64,000 bases of DNA from an uncultured Microbacterium sp. (GTDB taxonomy: Bacteria > Actinomycetota > Actinomycetes > Actinomycetales > Microbacteriaceae): contig NZ_CAMFHZ010000020.1 of assembly GCF_945952435.1 (NCBI RefSeq), positions 1 through 64,000 of the forward strand, in the 5' to 3' direction. The position numbers and the translations under genes were made by a program. The notes beneath the pieces were generated by a model. That model was not told where the DNA came from, did no database searches, and was given only the letters and a program-made list of their open reading frames with translations. This document shows positions 1 through 9,984 of this stretch, piece by piece (the stretch's first letter is position 1; each line of letters begins with the position of its first letter).

Positions 1-5
1 GTGTA

Positions 6-46
6 GAGAACGGGAGGGCCGCCCGCTGGGCGACCCTCCCGTTCTC
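6..46. terminator. Rho-independent-like hairpin downstream of tRNA-Arg
   Basis: Bases 6-18 and 34-46 are perfectly complementary (13-bp stem, 15-base loop). It lies just past the 3' end of the minus-strand tRNA-Arg, so it probably ends that transcript. No clear T-tract is visible inside the window. Confidence 0.6.
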
Positions 47-47
47 G

Positions 48-121
48 TGCCCTCGACAGGATTCGAACCTGCGACCTGCCCTTTAGGAGAGGGCCGCTCT
101 ATCCGACTGAGCTACGAAGGC
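48..121 (-). tRNA. tRNA-Arg(CCT)
   Basis: The minus strand folds into a full 74-nt cloverleaf. The 7-bp acceptor stem (GCCTTCG with CGAGGGC) contains one G-U pair, and the T-arm reads GGTTCGAATCC. The anticodon loop CTCCTAA gives anticodon CCT, which decodes AGG. The discriminator base is A and CCA is not encoded. Confidence 0.96.
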
Positions 122-151
122 GCCCGTCCAGTCTAACGATCCGGCGCCCCG

Positions 152-649
152 TCACGCCGCCATCGCGAGGTACGGCTCCCAGCTGGGTTCGTTGCGCTCG
201 GATCCGCGCACGGTCCACCCCGTCCCCCGCGGCGGCGCCGGAGTGAGGCGCAGCTCCCACCCCATCTCCTGCGGGGTCCGATCGCTCTTGAGGTTGTTGC
301 ACCGCAGGCAGCACGCGACGAGGTTCTCCCACGAGTTCTTGCCGCCGCGCGAACGGGGCATCACGTGGTCGATCGTGGACGCGGTCTTGCCGCAGTAGCC
401 GCACCGATTGCCGTCCCGGCGCAGCACGCCCCGCCGGGTGACCGGTGCGTGGCGCGTTCTCGGCACCCGTACGTAGCGGCTGAGCACGATGACTGCGGGG
501 CGGTCGTAGCGTCCGCTCGTGGCCCAGACCGGATCCCCCTCGTCGCAGGCGACGATCGAGGCCTTCTCGTTCATCACGAGCACCAGCGCGCGTCGGAACG
601 ACACGATCGCGAGCGGCTCATAGCCCGCGTTGAGCACCAGAGTACGCAT
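152..649 (-). CDS. HNH endonuclease family protein
   Basis: A 165-residue protein with an HNH nuclease domain at about residues 75-125. Visible features are a CxxC pair at C83/C86, the D94-H95 motif, N109, and a second CxxC at C114/C117 followed by NN. The two CxxC knuckles would hold a structural zinc, and D94-H95 with the Asn residues would form the beta-beta-alpha metal site. The ATG at 649 is chosen because AAGGGA lies just upstream; an in-frame extension to 793 lacks family similarity. Proteins of this size are widespread single genes in actinobacteria, and their physiological role is not established. It is not next to phage genes, so mobile origin is not indicated. Confidence 0.85.
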   Translation of the reverse strand: MRTLVLNAGYEPLAIVSFRRALVLVMNEKASIVACDEGDPVWATSGRYDRPAVIVLSRYVRVPRTRHAPVTRRGVLRRDGNRCGYCGKTASTIDHVMPRSRGGKNSWENLVACCLRCNNLKSDRTPQEMGWELRLTPAPPRGTGWTVRGSERNEPSWEPYLAMAA

Positions 650-728
650 GCAGCATCCCTTCGATACGACCGGGACGGCTTCCCGGTTCTCTCGACCGTG
701 CGCAGGCGGTGGGCTCGCAGGGATGACG

Positions 729-758
729 AAAGGCGCTGCCCCTAGGGACAGCGCCTTT
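729..758. terminator. Bidirectional hairpin terminator
   Basis: AAAGGCGCTG at 729-738 pairs with CAGCGCCTTT at 749-758, giving a 10-bp stem with A and T flanks on both sides. It lies downstream of the minus-strand M23 gene that ends at 946, so it likely ends that transcript. Nothing else is recognised between 650 and 945 (296 bases). Confidence 0.6.
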
Positions 759-945
759 CCCGCACGGCCGGACCGTGCACATCCTGCGGGCAATGCCGAA
801 GAACGAGGCGACCGAGTGCATCCGTGGTTCGGATGGCTGGTATTCGCTCCATCGAGTTCCTCCGCCCTTGCGACGACGGACTCAGGCTAACCCATCGGGG
901 GAGGGCGACGGGCCGAACATCCGGTGAACGATGCGGCGCGTCGCG

Positions 946-1782
946 TCAGATCACGTTGGCCTGCAGCCAGGCGAGGGGGTCGATCTCCGTGCCGTTCACG
1001 AGCACCTCGAAATGCAGGCAGGATCCGGAGACCCAGCCGGTCGCGCCGACCTCTCCGAGGTACTGCCCTGCGCTCACGCACTGGCCGACGCCGACAGCCC
1101 GGTAGCTCATGTGACCGTAGAGCGTGGAGATCGCGCTCCCCCCGCTGAGTCCGGGGTGCGAGAGCTGCACGGTCTCGCCGTAGCCGCCGTAGCTGGACTG
1201 GGAGATCTCGACGCAGCCGTCGGTGATCGCGTAGATGGGCGTGCCGACGGGCGCCGCGAAGTCCTGACCCATGTGGCTGCGTCCGCTGCGCGCCGCACCG
1301 AAGCCGTCGGTCAGGGTGTAGGACCCGGCGACCATCGGGTAGATGACCTGGCCGGGCTTGGCGATCGTCGCCATCGTGGCGTGCACGGAGGCGGTCATCG
1401 CCTGCGACGACGCCTCGGACGCGGCCTTGGCCGCGGCGGCCGCCGCCGCGTCGTCATCCTTCTTCTTCTGGATCTCCTGCGGCGTGGTGGCGGTGAACGA
1501 GTCGCGGGCACCGGTCCCGGTCGACGCGACGCCGGATGCCACGACGATCGACTGCGCGTTGCCCGCCGCGAGCTGCTGCGCGGTCTTCGCACTGGCCGCG
1601 GTCACGGGGGCGCCGTTGGCGAACGCGGGAAGAGCGATCGCGGCGACCAGCATGCCGACGACGCCGAGGATCACGGCCGAGCGGATGGAGCGGACGGCTC
1701 CCCAGGTCGAGCGGGTGGGCGGTGCGGCGGTGCGTGCGGGGACGGGTGCGTTCTTCTCGGTCGGTTCGAGTTCAGCAGTCAC
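946..1782 (-). CDS. M23 (LytM-type) peptidase-like protein with Cys in place of an active-site His
   Basis: A 278-residue envelope protein with a cytoplasmic N-terminus, one membrane segment at about residues 36-54 and an Ala-rich, probably coiled stretch at about 105-130. A C-terminal M23 domain covers about 145-278. Zinc ligands H170 and D174 (HxxxD) and H257 are present, as is H224 in YGHMS. The normally catalytic first His of the HxH motif is Cys255 (SCLHFEV). M23 enzymes cut peptidoglycan cross-bridges, so this copy may be inactive or act as a scaffold, as LytM activators do. The GTG at 1782 is preferred because GGAG sits 6 bases upstream; an in-frame ATG exists at 1848. A paralogue follows at 2002-2844. 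Confidence 0.83.
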   Translation of the reverse strand: MTAELEPTEKNAPVPARTAAPPTRSTWGAVRSIRSAVILGVVGMLVAAIALPAFANGAPVTAASAKTAQQLAAGNAQSIVVASGVASTGTGARDSFTATTPQEIQKKKDDDAAAAAAAKAASEASSQAMTASVHATMATIAKPGQVIYPMVAGSYTLTDGFGAARSGRSHMGQDFAAPVGTPIYAITDGCVEISQSSYGGYGETVQLSHPGLSGGSAISTLYGHMSYRAVGVGQCVSAGQYLGEVGATGWVSGSCLHFEVLVNGTEIDPLAWLQANVI

Positions 1783-2001
1783 AGGGTTCTCCGGGCCGGG
1801 CGGATGCCCGCTCGTCCAGGTGTCTTTCGGTGCAGGGCGTTCGGGCACGACCTGCGCGAGGCGACCGCGGCGGTGACGAGCAGGGCATCCGCTGCGGCGA
1901 TCGTCGACGGTTTCTCGACGACGACGTTTCGACGTTACCCGATCGTGACGTGCCTGTCACGCCCTGAACCTGGGCATCCCCCGGGTGCTGCCGACGACGG
2001 A

Positions 2002-2844
2002 TCAGCCGGCGTTCGCGATGAGCCAGGGCTCGGGATCCATCACCGACCCGCTGATGCGGACCTCGAAGTGCAGATGCGACCCGTAGGAGTTGCCCGTGTT
2101 GCCGACCTGACCGATCAACTGCCCCGGCACGACCGTGTCGCCCTCCTGGACCATCCTGCTGCCGTAGACCATGTGCCCGTAGCGCGTCTGCACCGCGGTG
2201 CCGTTGAGTTCGCTCATGATGATGATGCAGACGCCGTAGCCGCCGATGCTCTCGGCGGAGCCCACGACGGTGCCGCCGATCGCGGCGTAGATCGGGGTGC
2301 CCTGCGGGGCGAGCATGTCCCAGCCCTCGTGGCCGCGGCCGGAACCCGGTCCCTCGCCGCCCGTGTAGCTCCCGGCGGGAAGCGGATAGCGGACCGCGCC
2401 GGATCCGGGAGCCACCAGCGCGTAACCGGTCGGCGCCTGGGCGCTGGCCGGGCGTGCGGCGGCAGAAGCGGCGGCCTTCGCCGCCTCCGCGGCGCGCGCG
2501 GCCGCGGCGGCTTCGGCCTTGCGCGTCTGGATCTCGTCCGGCGTCGTCGCCGTGAACGTGCTCCGTTCCGCGCTGACCTCCGACGCCTCCGAGGCGACGA
2601 CGAGAGATTGCGCGTTGTCCGCGGCGAGCTGCTCCGCGGTCGCCGGAGCGGGTGCGGCCGTTCCCCGCGCCGAGGCGAACGCCGGCAGCGCGATCGCCGC
2701 GACGAGCGTGCCCACCGCGCTGAGGATCGCAACGGATCGGATGGAGCGGACCGCCCGACCCGAACCACGACTGCCCGAACGGGTCGCTGCGGGCGGGATG
2801 CTCGGGGGGCCGTCGGTGCGGCCCTTCGAGTGCGGTGCGAGCAC
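2002..2844 (-). CDS. M23 family metallopeptidase
   Basis: A 280-residue paralogue of the neighbouring protein with the same architecture: one transmembrane segment at about residues 37-55, an Ala/Glu-rich stretch at about 108-130 and an M23 domain at about 150-280. All expected residues are present: H172 and D176 (HEGWD), H224 in YGHMV, and H257 and H259 (SHLHFEV). It should therefore be a zinc endopeptidase acting outside the membrane on peptidoglycan. The GTG at 2844 has AGGAGG immediately upstream and is favoured over the ATGs at 2907, 2883 and 2874. The same N-terminal layout and GTG start in both copies point to tandem duplication. Confidence 0.86.
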   Translation of the reverse strand: MLAPHSKGRTDGPPSIPPAATRSGSRGSGRAVRSIRSVAILSAVGTLVAAIALPAFASARGTAAPAPATAEQLAADNAQSLVVASEASEVSAERSTFTATTPDEIQTRKAEAAAAARAAEAAKAAASAAARPASAQAPTGYALVAPGSGAVRYPLPAGSYTGGEGPGSGRGHEGWDMLAPQGTPIYAAIGGTVVGSAESIGGYGVCIIIMSELNGTAVQTRYGHMVYGSRMVQEGDTVVPGQLIGQVGNTGNSYGSHLHFEVRISGSVMDPEPWLIANAG

Positions 2845-3061
2845 GGCGTCCTCCTGCGGCCTCGACGCACTCATCGGCGCCATCCGTCGTTCGGGTACGG
2901 CCCGCACGGGAACGGGCGCTGGACTCCCCGCGGCGGCGACGGATCGGTGAGGCGAGCGCCGCGGAGGCCGCCGGCCTTCCGCGCCGACGACCTTCTCGAC
3001 GCTACCGGAGAGTCACGCCGCTGTCACCGTCGTGACCGGTACCGCGGTCCCCGAACCGCAC

Positions 3062-3754
3062 TCAGGCGACGAGGAAGATGTGGGACGCCAGCTCGACGGG
3101 GAGCTCCAGCCCCTCGTCCTGACCGTCGACCTCGATGAGCACGTAGCCCTCGTTGAAGCGGAACCGGCCCCGCGCACCGGGCACGACGCCCGCTCCGCGG
3201 AGCTGTTCGAGCAGCTCGGGATCCACCTGCGCGGGCTCGGCGAGACGGCGCACAGTTCCTTCGGCAGGGGTCCCCACGGTGTTCATGTGCTCGACGAGGC
3301 CGATCACGCCCTCGTCGAACGTGCGCGACGGTGCTCCCCCCAGCTGGTCCAGACCCGGGATCGGATTGCCGTAGGGCGACTCGGTCGGGTGGCCGAGGAG
3401 CTCGACGAGGCGACGCTCGACCTGCTCGCTCATCACGTGCTCCCAGCGGCAGGCCTCCTCGTGCACGTAGGCCCAGTCGAGGCCGATCACGTCCGAGAGC
3501 AGCCGCTCCGCGAGACGGTGCTTGCGCATCACGTCGACGGCCTTGCGGCGCCCGGCGTCGGTGAGCTCGAGGTGGCGGTCCTCGGAGACGACGACGAGAC
3601 CGTCGCGCTCCATTCGCCCGACCGTCTGCGACACCGTCGGACCTGAGTGCCCGAGACGCTCGGAGATGCGTGCGCGCAGGGGCACGATGTTCTCCTCCTC
3701 GAGTTCGAGGATGGTGCGGAGGTACATCTCCGTGGTGTCGATCAGATCGGTCAT
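3062..3754 (-). CDS. dtxR: DtxR/IdeR-type metal-dependent transcriptional regulator
   Basis: A 230-residue protein matching DtxR in length and layout. It has a winged helix-turn-helix at about residues 1-65 (ISERLGHSGPTVSQTVGRM), then a metal-binding and dimerisation domain containing CRWEHVMSEQVE. A C-terminal SH3-like domain ends in SHIFLVA. Family members bind ferrous iron and repress iron uptake while activating storage genes; MntR-like manganese sensing is the alternative. The start is the ATG at 3754. An iron-box-like inverted repeat lies 37-55 bases upstream, which suggests autoregulation or control of the divergent serC side. Confidence 0.88.
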   Translation of the reverse strand: MTDLIDTTEMYLRTILELEEENIVPLRARISERLGHSGPTVSQTVGRMERDGLVVVSEDRHLELTDAGRRKAVDVMRKHRLAERLLSDVIGLDWAYVHEEACRWEHVMSEQVERRLVELLGHPTESPYGNPIPGLDQLGGAPSRTFDEGVIGLVEHMNTVGTPAEGTVRRLAEPAQVDPELLEQLRGAGVVPGARGRFRFNEGYVLIEVDGQDEGLELPVELASHIFLVA

Positions 3755-3790
3755 CGATTCCCCTGCTTCGTCCGGCGCCGCGACGCTCTG

Positions 3791-3809
3791 TTAGGCAAGC
3801 CTACCTTCC
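3791..3809. promoter_or_regulatory. Candidate DtxR iron box
   Basis: TTAGGCAAGCCTACCTTCC matches the published DtxR/IdeR box TTAGGTTAGGCTAACCTAA at 12 of 19 positions. It contains the perfect arms TAGGC and GCCTA. It lies between the divergent dtxR and serC genes. The match is seen directly; binding is inferred. Confidence 0.5.
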
Positions 3810-3914
3810 GCCGGGGACACGGGATCGCGCCGATCCATGACGCCCTCCCCCTCCCGGCGGAAGCGGGAGTCACGCGGTGTCACGCGGTCCGGGGCGCCGC
3901 CGTCCGAACTCTAG

Positions 3915-5030
<1,116 letters not shown>

Positions 5031-5036
5031 TCCCGT

Positions 5037-5080
5037 AACGCAGAGGGGCGCCGTCCGGCCGGACGGCGCCCCTCTGCGTT
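5037..5080. terminator. Bidirectional terminator between serC and DUF3027
   Basis: A perfect 20-bp stem with loop GGCC, starting AACGCAGAGG and ending CCTCTGCGTT. It lies between the ends of two convergent genes. Confidence 0.8.
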
Positions 5081-5127
5081 CTGCGGCACGACGTTCTGCG
5101 GCACGAGATCGCCCTGCCGCGCGGGTG

Positions 5128-5763
5128 TCATTCCTCTTCGTCGGCCTCTTCTTCGGAGGGCTCGTCCTCGTCGGACTCGTCCGCGTCGTCCACGGAGTCG
5201 TCGAGCTCGTCGATGTCGACACCGTCCACGTCCCCGGCATGCAGGCGCGGAGCCACGTCGTCCTCGTCGACCTCGGCATCCTCGTCGTCGAGATCGTCGG
5301 TATCGTCGTCGCCGTCGAGGACCGGATCGTCCTCGTCCTCCGCGGGGTCCGCGGATCCGCTGCGTTCGGCCTCCGCGGCGAGCTCGGCCTGATGCGCACG
5401 GTACTCCGCCAAGCGCTCGGCCCACGGCACCCAGTCCGGCGCGCGCAACGCCCCCGCCCCGGGGAGGAGCTCCGCCTCCAGCACGGTCGGCTCCTCGTCG
5501 CCGACCTGCGCGACGGTCACGGTCCAGTACCAGCCGGGATAGCCGGCGAGACGGTTCTCGAACCGCAGCGAGAGGACGCCGTCCGCCTCGGGCAGATATC
5601 CGGCGGCCGGGCCCACGGTCGCCGCGGGCGTGATCTCGTGCAGCGCCGCGAGCGCCAGGTCGCGCGCGTCGAGAAGACGCTCGCTCACGACGGGAGCGGC
5701 CTCGACGGACGCGATCTGCGCGGTCTGCTCGGCGGCGGCCTCGTCGGGGCCGTCCTCAGGCAT
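5128..5763 (-). CDS. DUF3027 domain protein with acidic tail
   Basis: A 211-residue cytoplasmic protein. The DUF3027 domain covers about residues 20-130 and includes GYPGWYWTVTVAQV and LPGAGALRAPDWVPWAERL. The last 80 residues are extremely acidic and disordered, with many runs of Asp and Glu. DUF3027 is conserved in actinobacteria and has no assigned function. The ATG at 5763 overlaps the end of the upstream cold-shock gene by 8 bases, so the two are probably co-translated. The pairing hints at a nucleic-acid-related role, but that is inference. Confidence 0.85.
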   Translation of the reverse strand: MPEDGPDEAAAEQTAQIASVEAAPVVSERLLDARDLALAALHEITPAATVGPAAGYLPEADGVLSLRFENRLAGYPGWYWTVTVAQVGDEEPTVLEAELLPGAGALRAPDWVPWAERLAEYRAHQAELAAEAERSGSADPAEDEDDPVLDGDDDTDDLDDEDAEVDEDDVAPRLHAGDVDGVDIDELDDSVDDADESDEDEPSEEEADEEE

Positions 5764-6136
5764 CGAAGTCCTCGGCCACGTTGCGCAGCACCGCCGCGAT
5801 CTTGCGGCCGTGGCTGGAGGAGGGGTAGCGGCCTCGGCGCAGATCCCCGCCGATGCCGTCGAGGAGCTTCACCAGATCCTCGACGATCACGGCCATGTCG
5901 TCCGCGGGCTTGCGCTTCGCCTTCGCGAGGCTCGCCGGGGCCTCCAGGACGCGCACGGAGAGCGCCTGCAGCCCGCGCTTGCCGTCGGCGACGCCGAACT
6001 CGACGCGGGACCCGGCCTTGACCGAGGCGCCGGCGGGGAGGGACGTGGCGTGCAGGAAGACGTCCTGGCCGTCATCCGTGGTGATGAAGCCGAACCCCTT
6101 CTCGTCGTCGTAGAACCTGACCTTGCCGGTGGGCAT
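5756..6136 (-). CDS. Cold-shock domain protein with C-terminal extension
   Basis: A 126-residue protein. Residues 1-65 are a cold-shock OB-fold with the RNP1-like KGFGFITTDDGQDVFLH motif, which binds single-stranded nucleic acid. The remaining 60 residues include a KAKRK patch and a helical region, and are typical of a longer actinobacterial Csp variant. The ATG at 6136 is chosen because the cold-shock fold begins exactly there (MPTGKVRFYDDEKGFGF); the open frame to 6553 has no family similarity. It is followed by an 8-base overlap with the DUF3027 gene. Confidence 0.9.
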   Translation of the reverse strand: MPTGKVRFYDDEKGFGFITTDDGQDVFLHATSLPAGASVKAGSRVEFGVADGKRGLQALSVRVLEAPASLAKAKRKPADDMAVIVEDLVKLLDGIGGDLRRGRYPSSSHGRKIAAVLRNVAEDFDA

Positions 6137-6250
6137 GGGAGAACCTCGCTGCTTTGTCGGGAGGGCGGATCCGGGGGACCCGCTCTGGCTGGATGCGGAT
6201 GCCCCGCACCCCTCCAGCCTACCGGCCCCGGAGCGGGTAGGCTGGGACGG

Positions 6251-6526
6251 ATGAGCACCCCGCCGCCCGCCGACGAGCCTCCGATCCGCGCGATCGACCG
6301 CTTCCTGACGTTCGGCGCACTCGCTCTCGCCGCGGTCTCCGTGATCTGCTTCTTCGTGATCATCATCGGCACGGCCGTCGGGATGAAGCAGCAGGACTTC
6401 ACGCACGGCGCCTGGCCGATCGTGGGCGTCTTCCCGTTCTGGGGTCTGCCGATCGCCTTCGTCATGATCATCGTCCTGCTCGTGATGAGCTTCGTGCGGA
6501 GAGGCCGCGCGGCTCGGCGCTCCTGA
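6251..6526 (+). CDS. Small two-helix membrane protein
   Basis: A 91-residue protein with two hydrophobic segments at about residues 22-44 and 60-82 and an Arg-rich C-terminal tail (RRGRAARR). No catalytic motif is visible. It starts 20 bases before the helicase-associated gene and on the same strand, so it may be the first gene of that operon. I do not recognise a functional family; the N-terminal Pro-rich stretch is likely cytoplasmic. Confidence 0.7.
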   Translation: MSTPPPADEPPIRAIDRFLTFGALALAAVSVICFFVIIIGTAVGMKQQDFTHGAWPIVGVFPFWGLPIAFVMIIVLLVMSFVRRGRAARRS

Positions 6527-6545
6527 CGCCGAGAGCCGTCGTGCC

Positions 6546-8273
6546 ATGAGCACCCACGCGCGTCTGATCGCGGAGGCGCTGTCAGCGCGCGCGGACGTCG
6601 ATCTCGCTCAGTTGTTCGACCGTCGCGAGGTCCGCCCCGACGTGCCCTGGGACGACTTCTTCGATGCCGCCGAGGGGCTGCTCGACGCGGCGTCGTTGGG
6701 TCGGATCCTGCCCCGGCTCACGCGCGCCGAGGCGGCGGCGCTCTCGCGCGCGGCCCGCGGCGAGGATCCGGGCGACCCCGCGGCGTCCCTCGAGGCGCTG
6801 GCGCTGCTCTCGCCGAGCGGATCCGTCCCGCCCCCGGTCGCCACCGCCGTGGCCGCGAGAGAGGACGTGTCGGACGACGCGGGGACGTCCGCGCCTGCGC
6901 CCGCCGACGCGGACGTCTCTGCCCGCGCCGCCGAGCGCGCCTTCACCTCGGTGGCCACCCTGGCGGATGCGCTCCTGCTCGCCGAGGAGACGCCGCTCAC
7001 GCTGCTCGCGGGCGGCACGGTCGGCCTGTCCGAGCGTCGCAGGCTCATCGAGCGCGGGCTGCCGGACGATGCCGCGCTGCTCGACGACCTGCTGACGCTC
7101 GGCGCGGCCGCCGGCCTGCTGCGTCCCACCGACCGCTCCCTGCGTCTCTCGCCTGAGGGCGCCGCCTGGCTCCGCCTTCCCGGGCCGCGGCGCTGGTCCG
7201 CGCTCGTCGAGGGCTTCCGCGCCGCCCTGCCGGCGGCGCTGCGCACCGAGGCCGGCGGATGGATCCCCATCGCCGGCTGGGCCGGCGAGCACCCCTGGGA
7301 TCCGTCCTGGCCCGCGCGCGCCGAGGGTCTCCTCCGCGAGGCCCGGCTCCTCGGGCTCGTGGCCGACACGGGCGAGGAGACGCCCTGGGCGACCGCCGCA
7401 CGCCGCGGCGAGAGTCCCGATCCGGCCGCGCTCGCCGGATTCGTGCCGGCGGAGGTCGACCGCATCTTCCTGCAGAACGACCTCACCGCGATCGCGCCGG
7501 GTCCGCTCCTCCCCGCGCTCGACCTGCGCCTACGCGGCATGGCGGCCCGCGAGTCCGCGAGTCAGGCCTCCTCGTACCGGTTCACCGCCGACACGCTCAG
7601 CGGGGCGCTGTCGGCCGGGGAGACCGCCGAGGGGATCACCGCGTTCCTCGAAGGGATCTCCCTCACCGGCGTTCCCCAGCCGCTGCGCTACCTGCTCGCG
7701 CAGAGCGCCGCGCGGCACGGGCAGGTCCGTGTCTCCACCGACGCCGACTCGGGCCGGACGCGCGTCCGCGCCGACGATCCGCACCTGCTGCAGGCCATCG
7801 GCATCGACCAGGCGCTGCGCCCCCTGGGACTCGTCCGCGAGGAGGACTCCCTGACCACCCGGGTGAACCGGGACACCGTGTTCTGGGCCCTGAGCGACGA
7901 GCACTACCCGGCCGCTCTCGTGGACCGCGACGGCGGCGTGGAGCGCCCGTTGCGCACCCTGGCCGATCCGGCTCCTGTCCTGCGCCCCGCCACCGAAAGC
8001 TACGCGACGCTCATCGCCCGCCTCCGCGACGCCCGGGGCGTCGATGCCGAGACCGCATGGCTCGAGCGCGAGCTCGAGCACGCGGCCAAGCAGCGGGCCG
8101 TGATCGCCGTGGAGGTCGCGATGCCCGACGGCTCCTCCCGTGAGCTCGTGCTCGAGGTCACCGGCTTCGGCGGCGGCCGCCTCCGGGGGCGCGACCGCGC
8201 GGGGGATGTCGAGCGCACGCTCCCGATCCGTTCGATCCGTGCGACGCGTCCGGTCGGGGCCTCCCCGGAGTGA
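6546..8273 (+). CDS. Helicase-associated domain protein (XPB partner)
   Basis: A 575-residue protein without a Walker A motif. It matches the actinobacterial helicase-associated domain family that is encoded next to XPB (the arrangement of M. tuberculosis Rv0862c-Rv0861c). A central region around VDRIFLQNDLTAIAPGPL and a following VNRDTVFWALSDEHYPAALVD resemble the helicase C-terminal-associated domain. The N-terminal 200 residues are Ala/Arg-rich and probably winged-helix-like. It lies 58 bases upstream of the XPB gene on the same strand. A role as a partner in DNA repair or remodelling is inferred from this conserved pairing. Confidence 0.8.
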   Translation: MSTHARLIAEALSARADVDLAQLFDRREVRPDVPWDDFFDAAEGLLDAASLGRILPRLTRAEAAALSRAARGEDPGDPAASLEALALLSPSGSVPPPVATAVAAREDVSDDAGTSAPAPADADVSARAAERAFTSVATLADALLLAEETPLTLLAGGTVGLSERRRLIERGLPDDAALLDDLLTLGAAAGLLRPTDRSLRLSPEGAAWLRLPGPRRWSALVEGFRAALPAALRTEAGGWIPIAGWAGEHPWDPSWPARAEGLLREARLLGLVADTGEETPWATAARRGESPDPAALAGFVPAEVDRIFLQNDLTAIAPGPLLPALDLRLRGMAARESASQASSYRFTADTLSGALSAGETAEGITAFLEGISLTGVPQPLRYLLAQSAARHGQVRVSTDADSGRTRVRADDPHLLQAIGIDQALRPLGLVREEDSLTTRVNRDTVFWALSDEHYPAALVDRDGGVERPLRTLADPAPVLRPATESYATLIARLRDARGVDAETAWLERELEHAAKQRAVIAVEVAMPDGSSRELVLEVTGFGGGRLRGRDRAGDVERTLPIRSIRATRPVGASPE

Positions 8274-8331
8274 TCCGGCTCGGAGGACGGGAAGGCCCGC
8301 GCCCGCGCCGCGACCGGTAGACTGTTCCGCT

Positions 8332-9975
8332 ATGTCTGATGGCCCGCTGATCGTCCAGAGCGACCGCACCGTGCTGCTCGAGGTCGCGCACGCCGACGCC
8401 GAGAGCGCCCGGCACGAGCTCGCGATCTTCGCCGAGCTGGAGCGCGCCCCCGAGCACATCCACACGTACCGGATCACCCGGCTCGGGCTGTGGAACGCCC
8501 GGGCGGCGGGGCACACCGCCGACGACATGCTCGACACCCTGGACCGCTGGTCGCGCTTCCCCGTGCCGCCCTCGGTCTCAGTGGACATCCGCGAGACCGT
8601 GAACCGCTACGGACGGCTCGTGATCGAACGCGACGACGAGGGCGTGCTCATCCTGCGCTCCACCGACCCCGCCGTGCTCACGCAGGTCGCCGGGAACAAG
8701 AGGATCCAGCCGCTGCTCATCGGCCATCCCGCCCCGGACACCTACGTCGTCGACGCCTGGGCGCGAGGCCAGATCAAGCAGGAGCTGCTGAAGATCGGCT
8801 GGCCCGCGGAGGACCTCGCCGGGTACACGCCCGGGACCCCGCACGAGATCACGCTCGCCGAGGACGGCTGGGAGATGCGGCCGTATCAGCGTCAGGCCGT
8901 CGAGGCCTACGCGAAGGACGGGTCCGGCGTCGTCGTGCTCCCCTGCGGCGCGGGGAAGACGATCGTCGGGGCCGGCGCCATGGCGGCGACGAAGACCACG
9001 ACGCTCATCCTCGTCACCAACGCGGTGTCCGCACGGCAGTGGCGGGACGAGCTGCTCAAGCGCACCAGCCTCACGGCCGAGGAGATCGGCGAGTACTCCG
9101 GTCAGGTGAAGGAGGTCAAGCCGGTCACGATCGCGACGTACCAGATCCTCACGGCGAAGCGGAAGGGCCAGTACGCGCACCTCTCGCTGCTCGACGAGAT
9201 GGACTGGGGTCTCGTGGTCTACGACGAGGTCCACCTGCTGCCCGCACCGGTGTTCAAGCTCACCGCGGACCTGCAGGCGCGGCGTCGGATCGGCCTCACC
9301 GCGACGCTCGTGCGCGAGGACGGCCGGGAGGGCGACGTGTTCAGCCTGATCGGGCCGAAGCGCTTCGACGCGCCGTGGAAGCAGATCGAGGCGCAGGGCT
9401 TCATCTCCCCTGCGGCCTGTTATGAGGTCCGTGTCGACCTCCCGCCGGACGAGCGTCTGGAGTATGCGGCCGCGACCGACGACGAGCGCTACCGCCTCGC
9501 CGCGTCCGCCCCCGCCAAGATCACCGCCGTCCGCGAGCTGATCGCGAAGCACCCGGGTGAGCGGATCCTGGTGATCGGGCAGTACCTGGACCAGCTCGAG
9601 GAGCTCTCCGAGGCGCTGAATGCCCCGTCGATCACCGGGGCGACGCCGGTCGACGAACGCGAGGAGCTGTACCGGCAGTTCCGCGAGGGCGAGATCGAGC
9701 TGCTCGTCGTGTCGAAGGTCGCGAACTTCTCGATCGACCTCCCCGAGGCCTCGGTCGCGATCCAGGTCTCCGGATCCTTCGGCTCCCGCCAGGAGGAGGC
9801 GCAGCGGCTCGGACGGCTGCTGCGGCCCAAGCAGTCGGGACACACCGCCAGCTTCTACACCCTCGTCGCCCGCGACACGGTCGATCAGGACTACGCGCAG
9901 AACCGGCAGCGCTTCCTCGCGGAGCAGGGATACAGCTACACGATCATGGACGCCGACGAGCTCGAAGCTGCCTGA
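8332..9975 (+). CDS. XPB/Ssl2-type DNA repair helicase
   Basis: A 547-residue superfamily 2 3'-5' helicase of the XPB group, nearly the length of the mycobacterial enzyme (about 549). Walker A is PCGAGKT at 204-210, the DEVH box is at 298-301, motif III GLTAT is at 321-325 and the XPB-specific RED motif is at 328-330. Motif V/VI is SKVANFSIDLP and QRLGRLLRP. The N-terminal damage-recognition region precedes them. The ATG at 8332 gives the family N-terminus (MSDGPLIVQSD); the open frame to 8140 overlaps the upstream gene and is unsupported. It would unwind DNA in repair or transcription-linked processes. Confidence 0.93.
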   Translation: MSDGPLIVQSDRTVLLEVAHADAESARHELAIFAELERAPEHIHTYRITRLGLWNARAAGHTADDMLDTLDRWSRFPVPPSVSVDIRETVNRYGRLVIERDDEGVLILRSTDPAVLTQVAGNKRIQPLLIGHPAPDTYVVDAWARGQIKQELLKIGWPAEDLAGYTPGTPHEITLAEDGWEMRPYQRQAVEAYAKDGSGVVVLPCGAGKTIVGAGAMAATKTTTLILVTNAVSARQWRDELLKRTSLTAEEIGEYSGQVKEVKPVTIATYQILTAKRKGQYAHLSLLDEMDWGLVVYDEVHLLPAPVFKLTADLQARRRIGLTATLVREDGREGDVFSLIGPKRFDAPWKQIEAQGFISPAACYEVRVDLPPDERLEYAAATDDERYRLAASAPAKITAVRELIAKHPGERILVIGQYLDQLEELSEALNAPSITGATPVDEREELYRQFREGEIELLVVSKVANFSIDLPEASVAIQVSGSFGSRQEEAQRLGRLLRPKQSGHTASFYTLVARDTVDQDYAQNRQRFLAEQGYSYTIMDADELEAA

Positions 9976-9984
9976 GCGCCGCGC

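Noticed and set aside
931..3138. 735-codon plus-strand open frame over the two M23 genes
   Set aside because: Arg/Gly/His-rich shadow of the minus-strand genes, common in 70 % GC DNA; no family motif.
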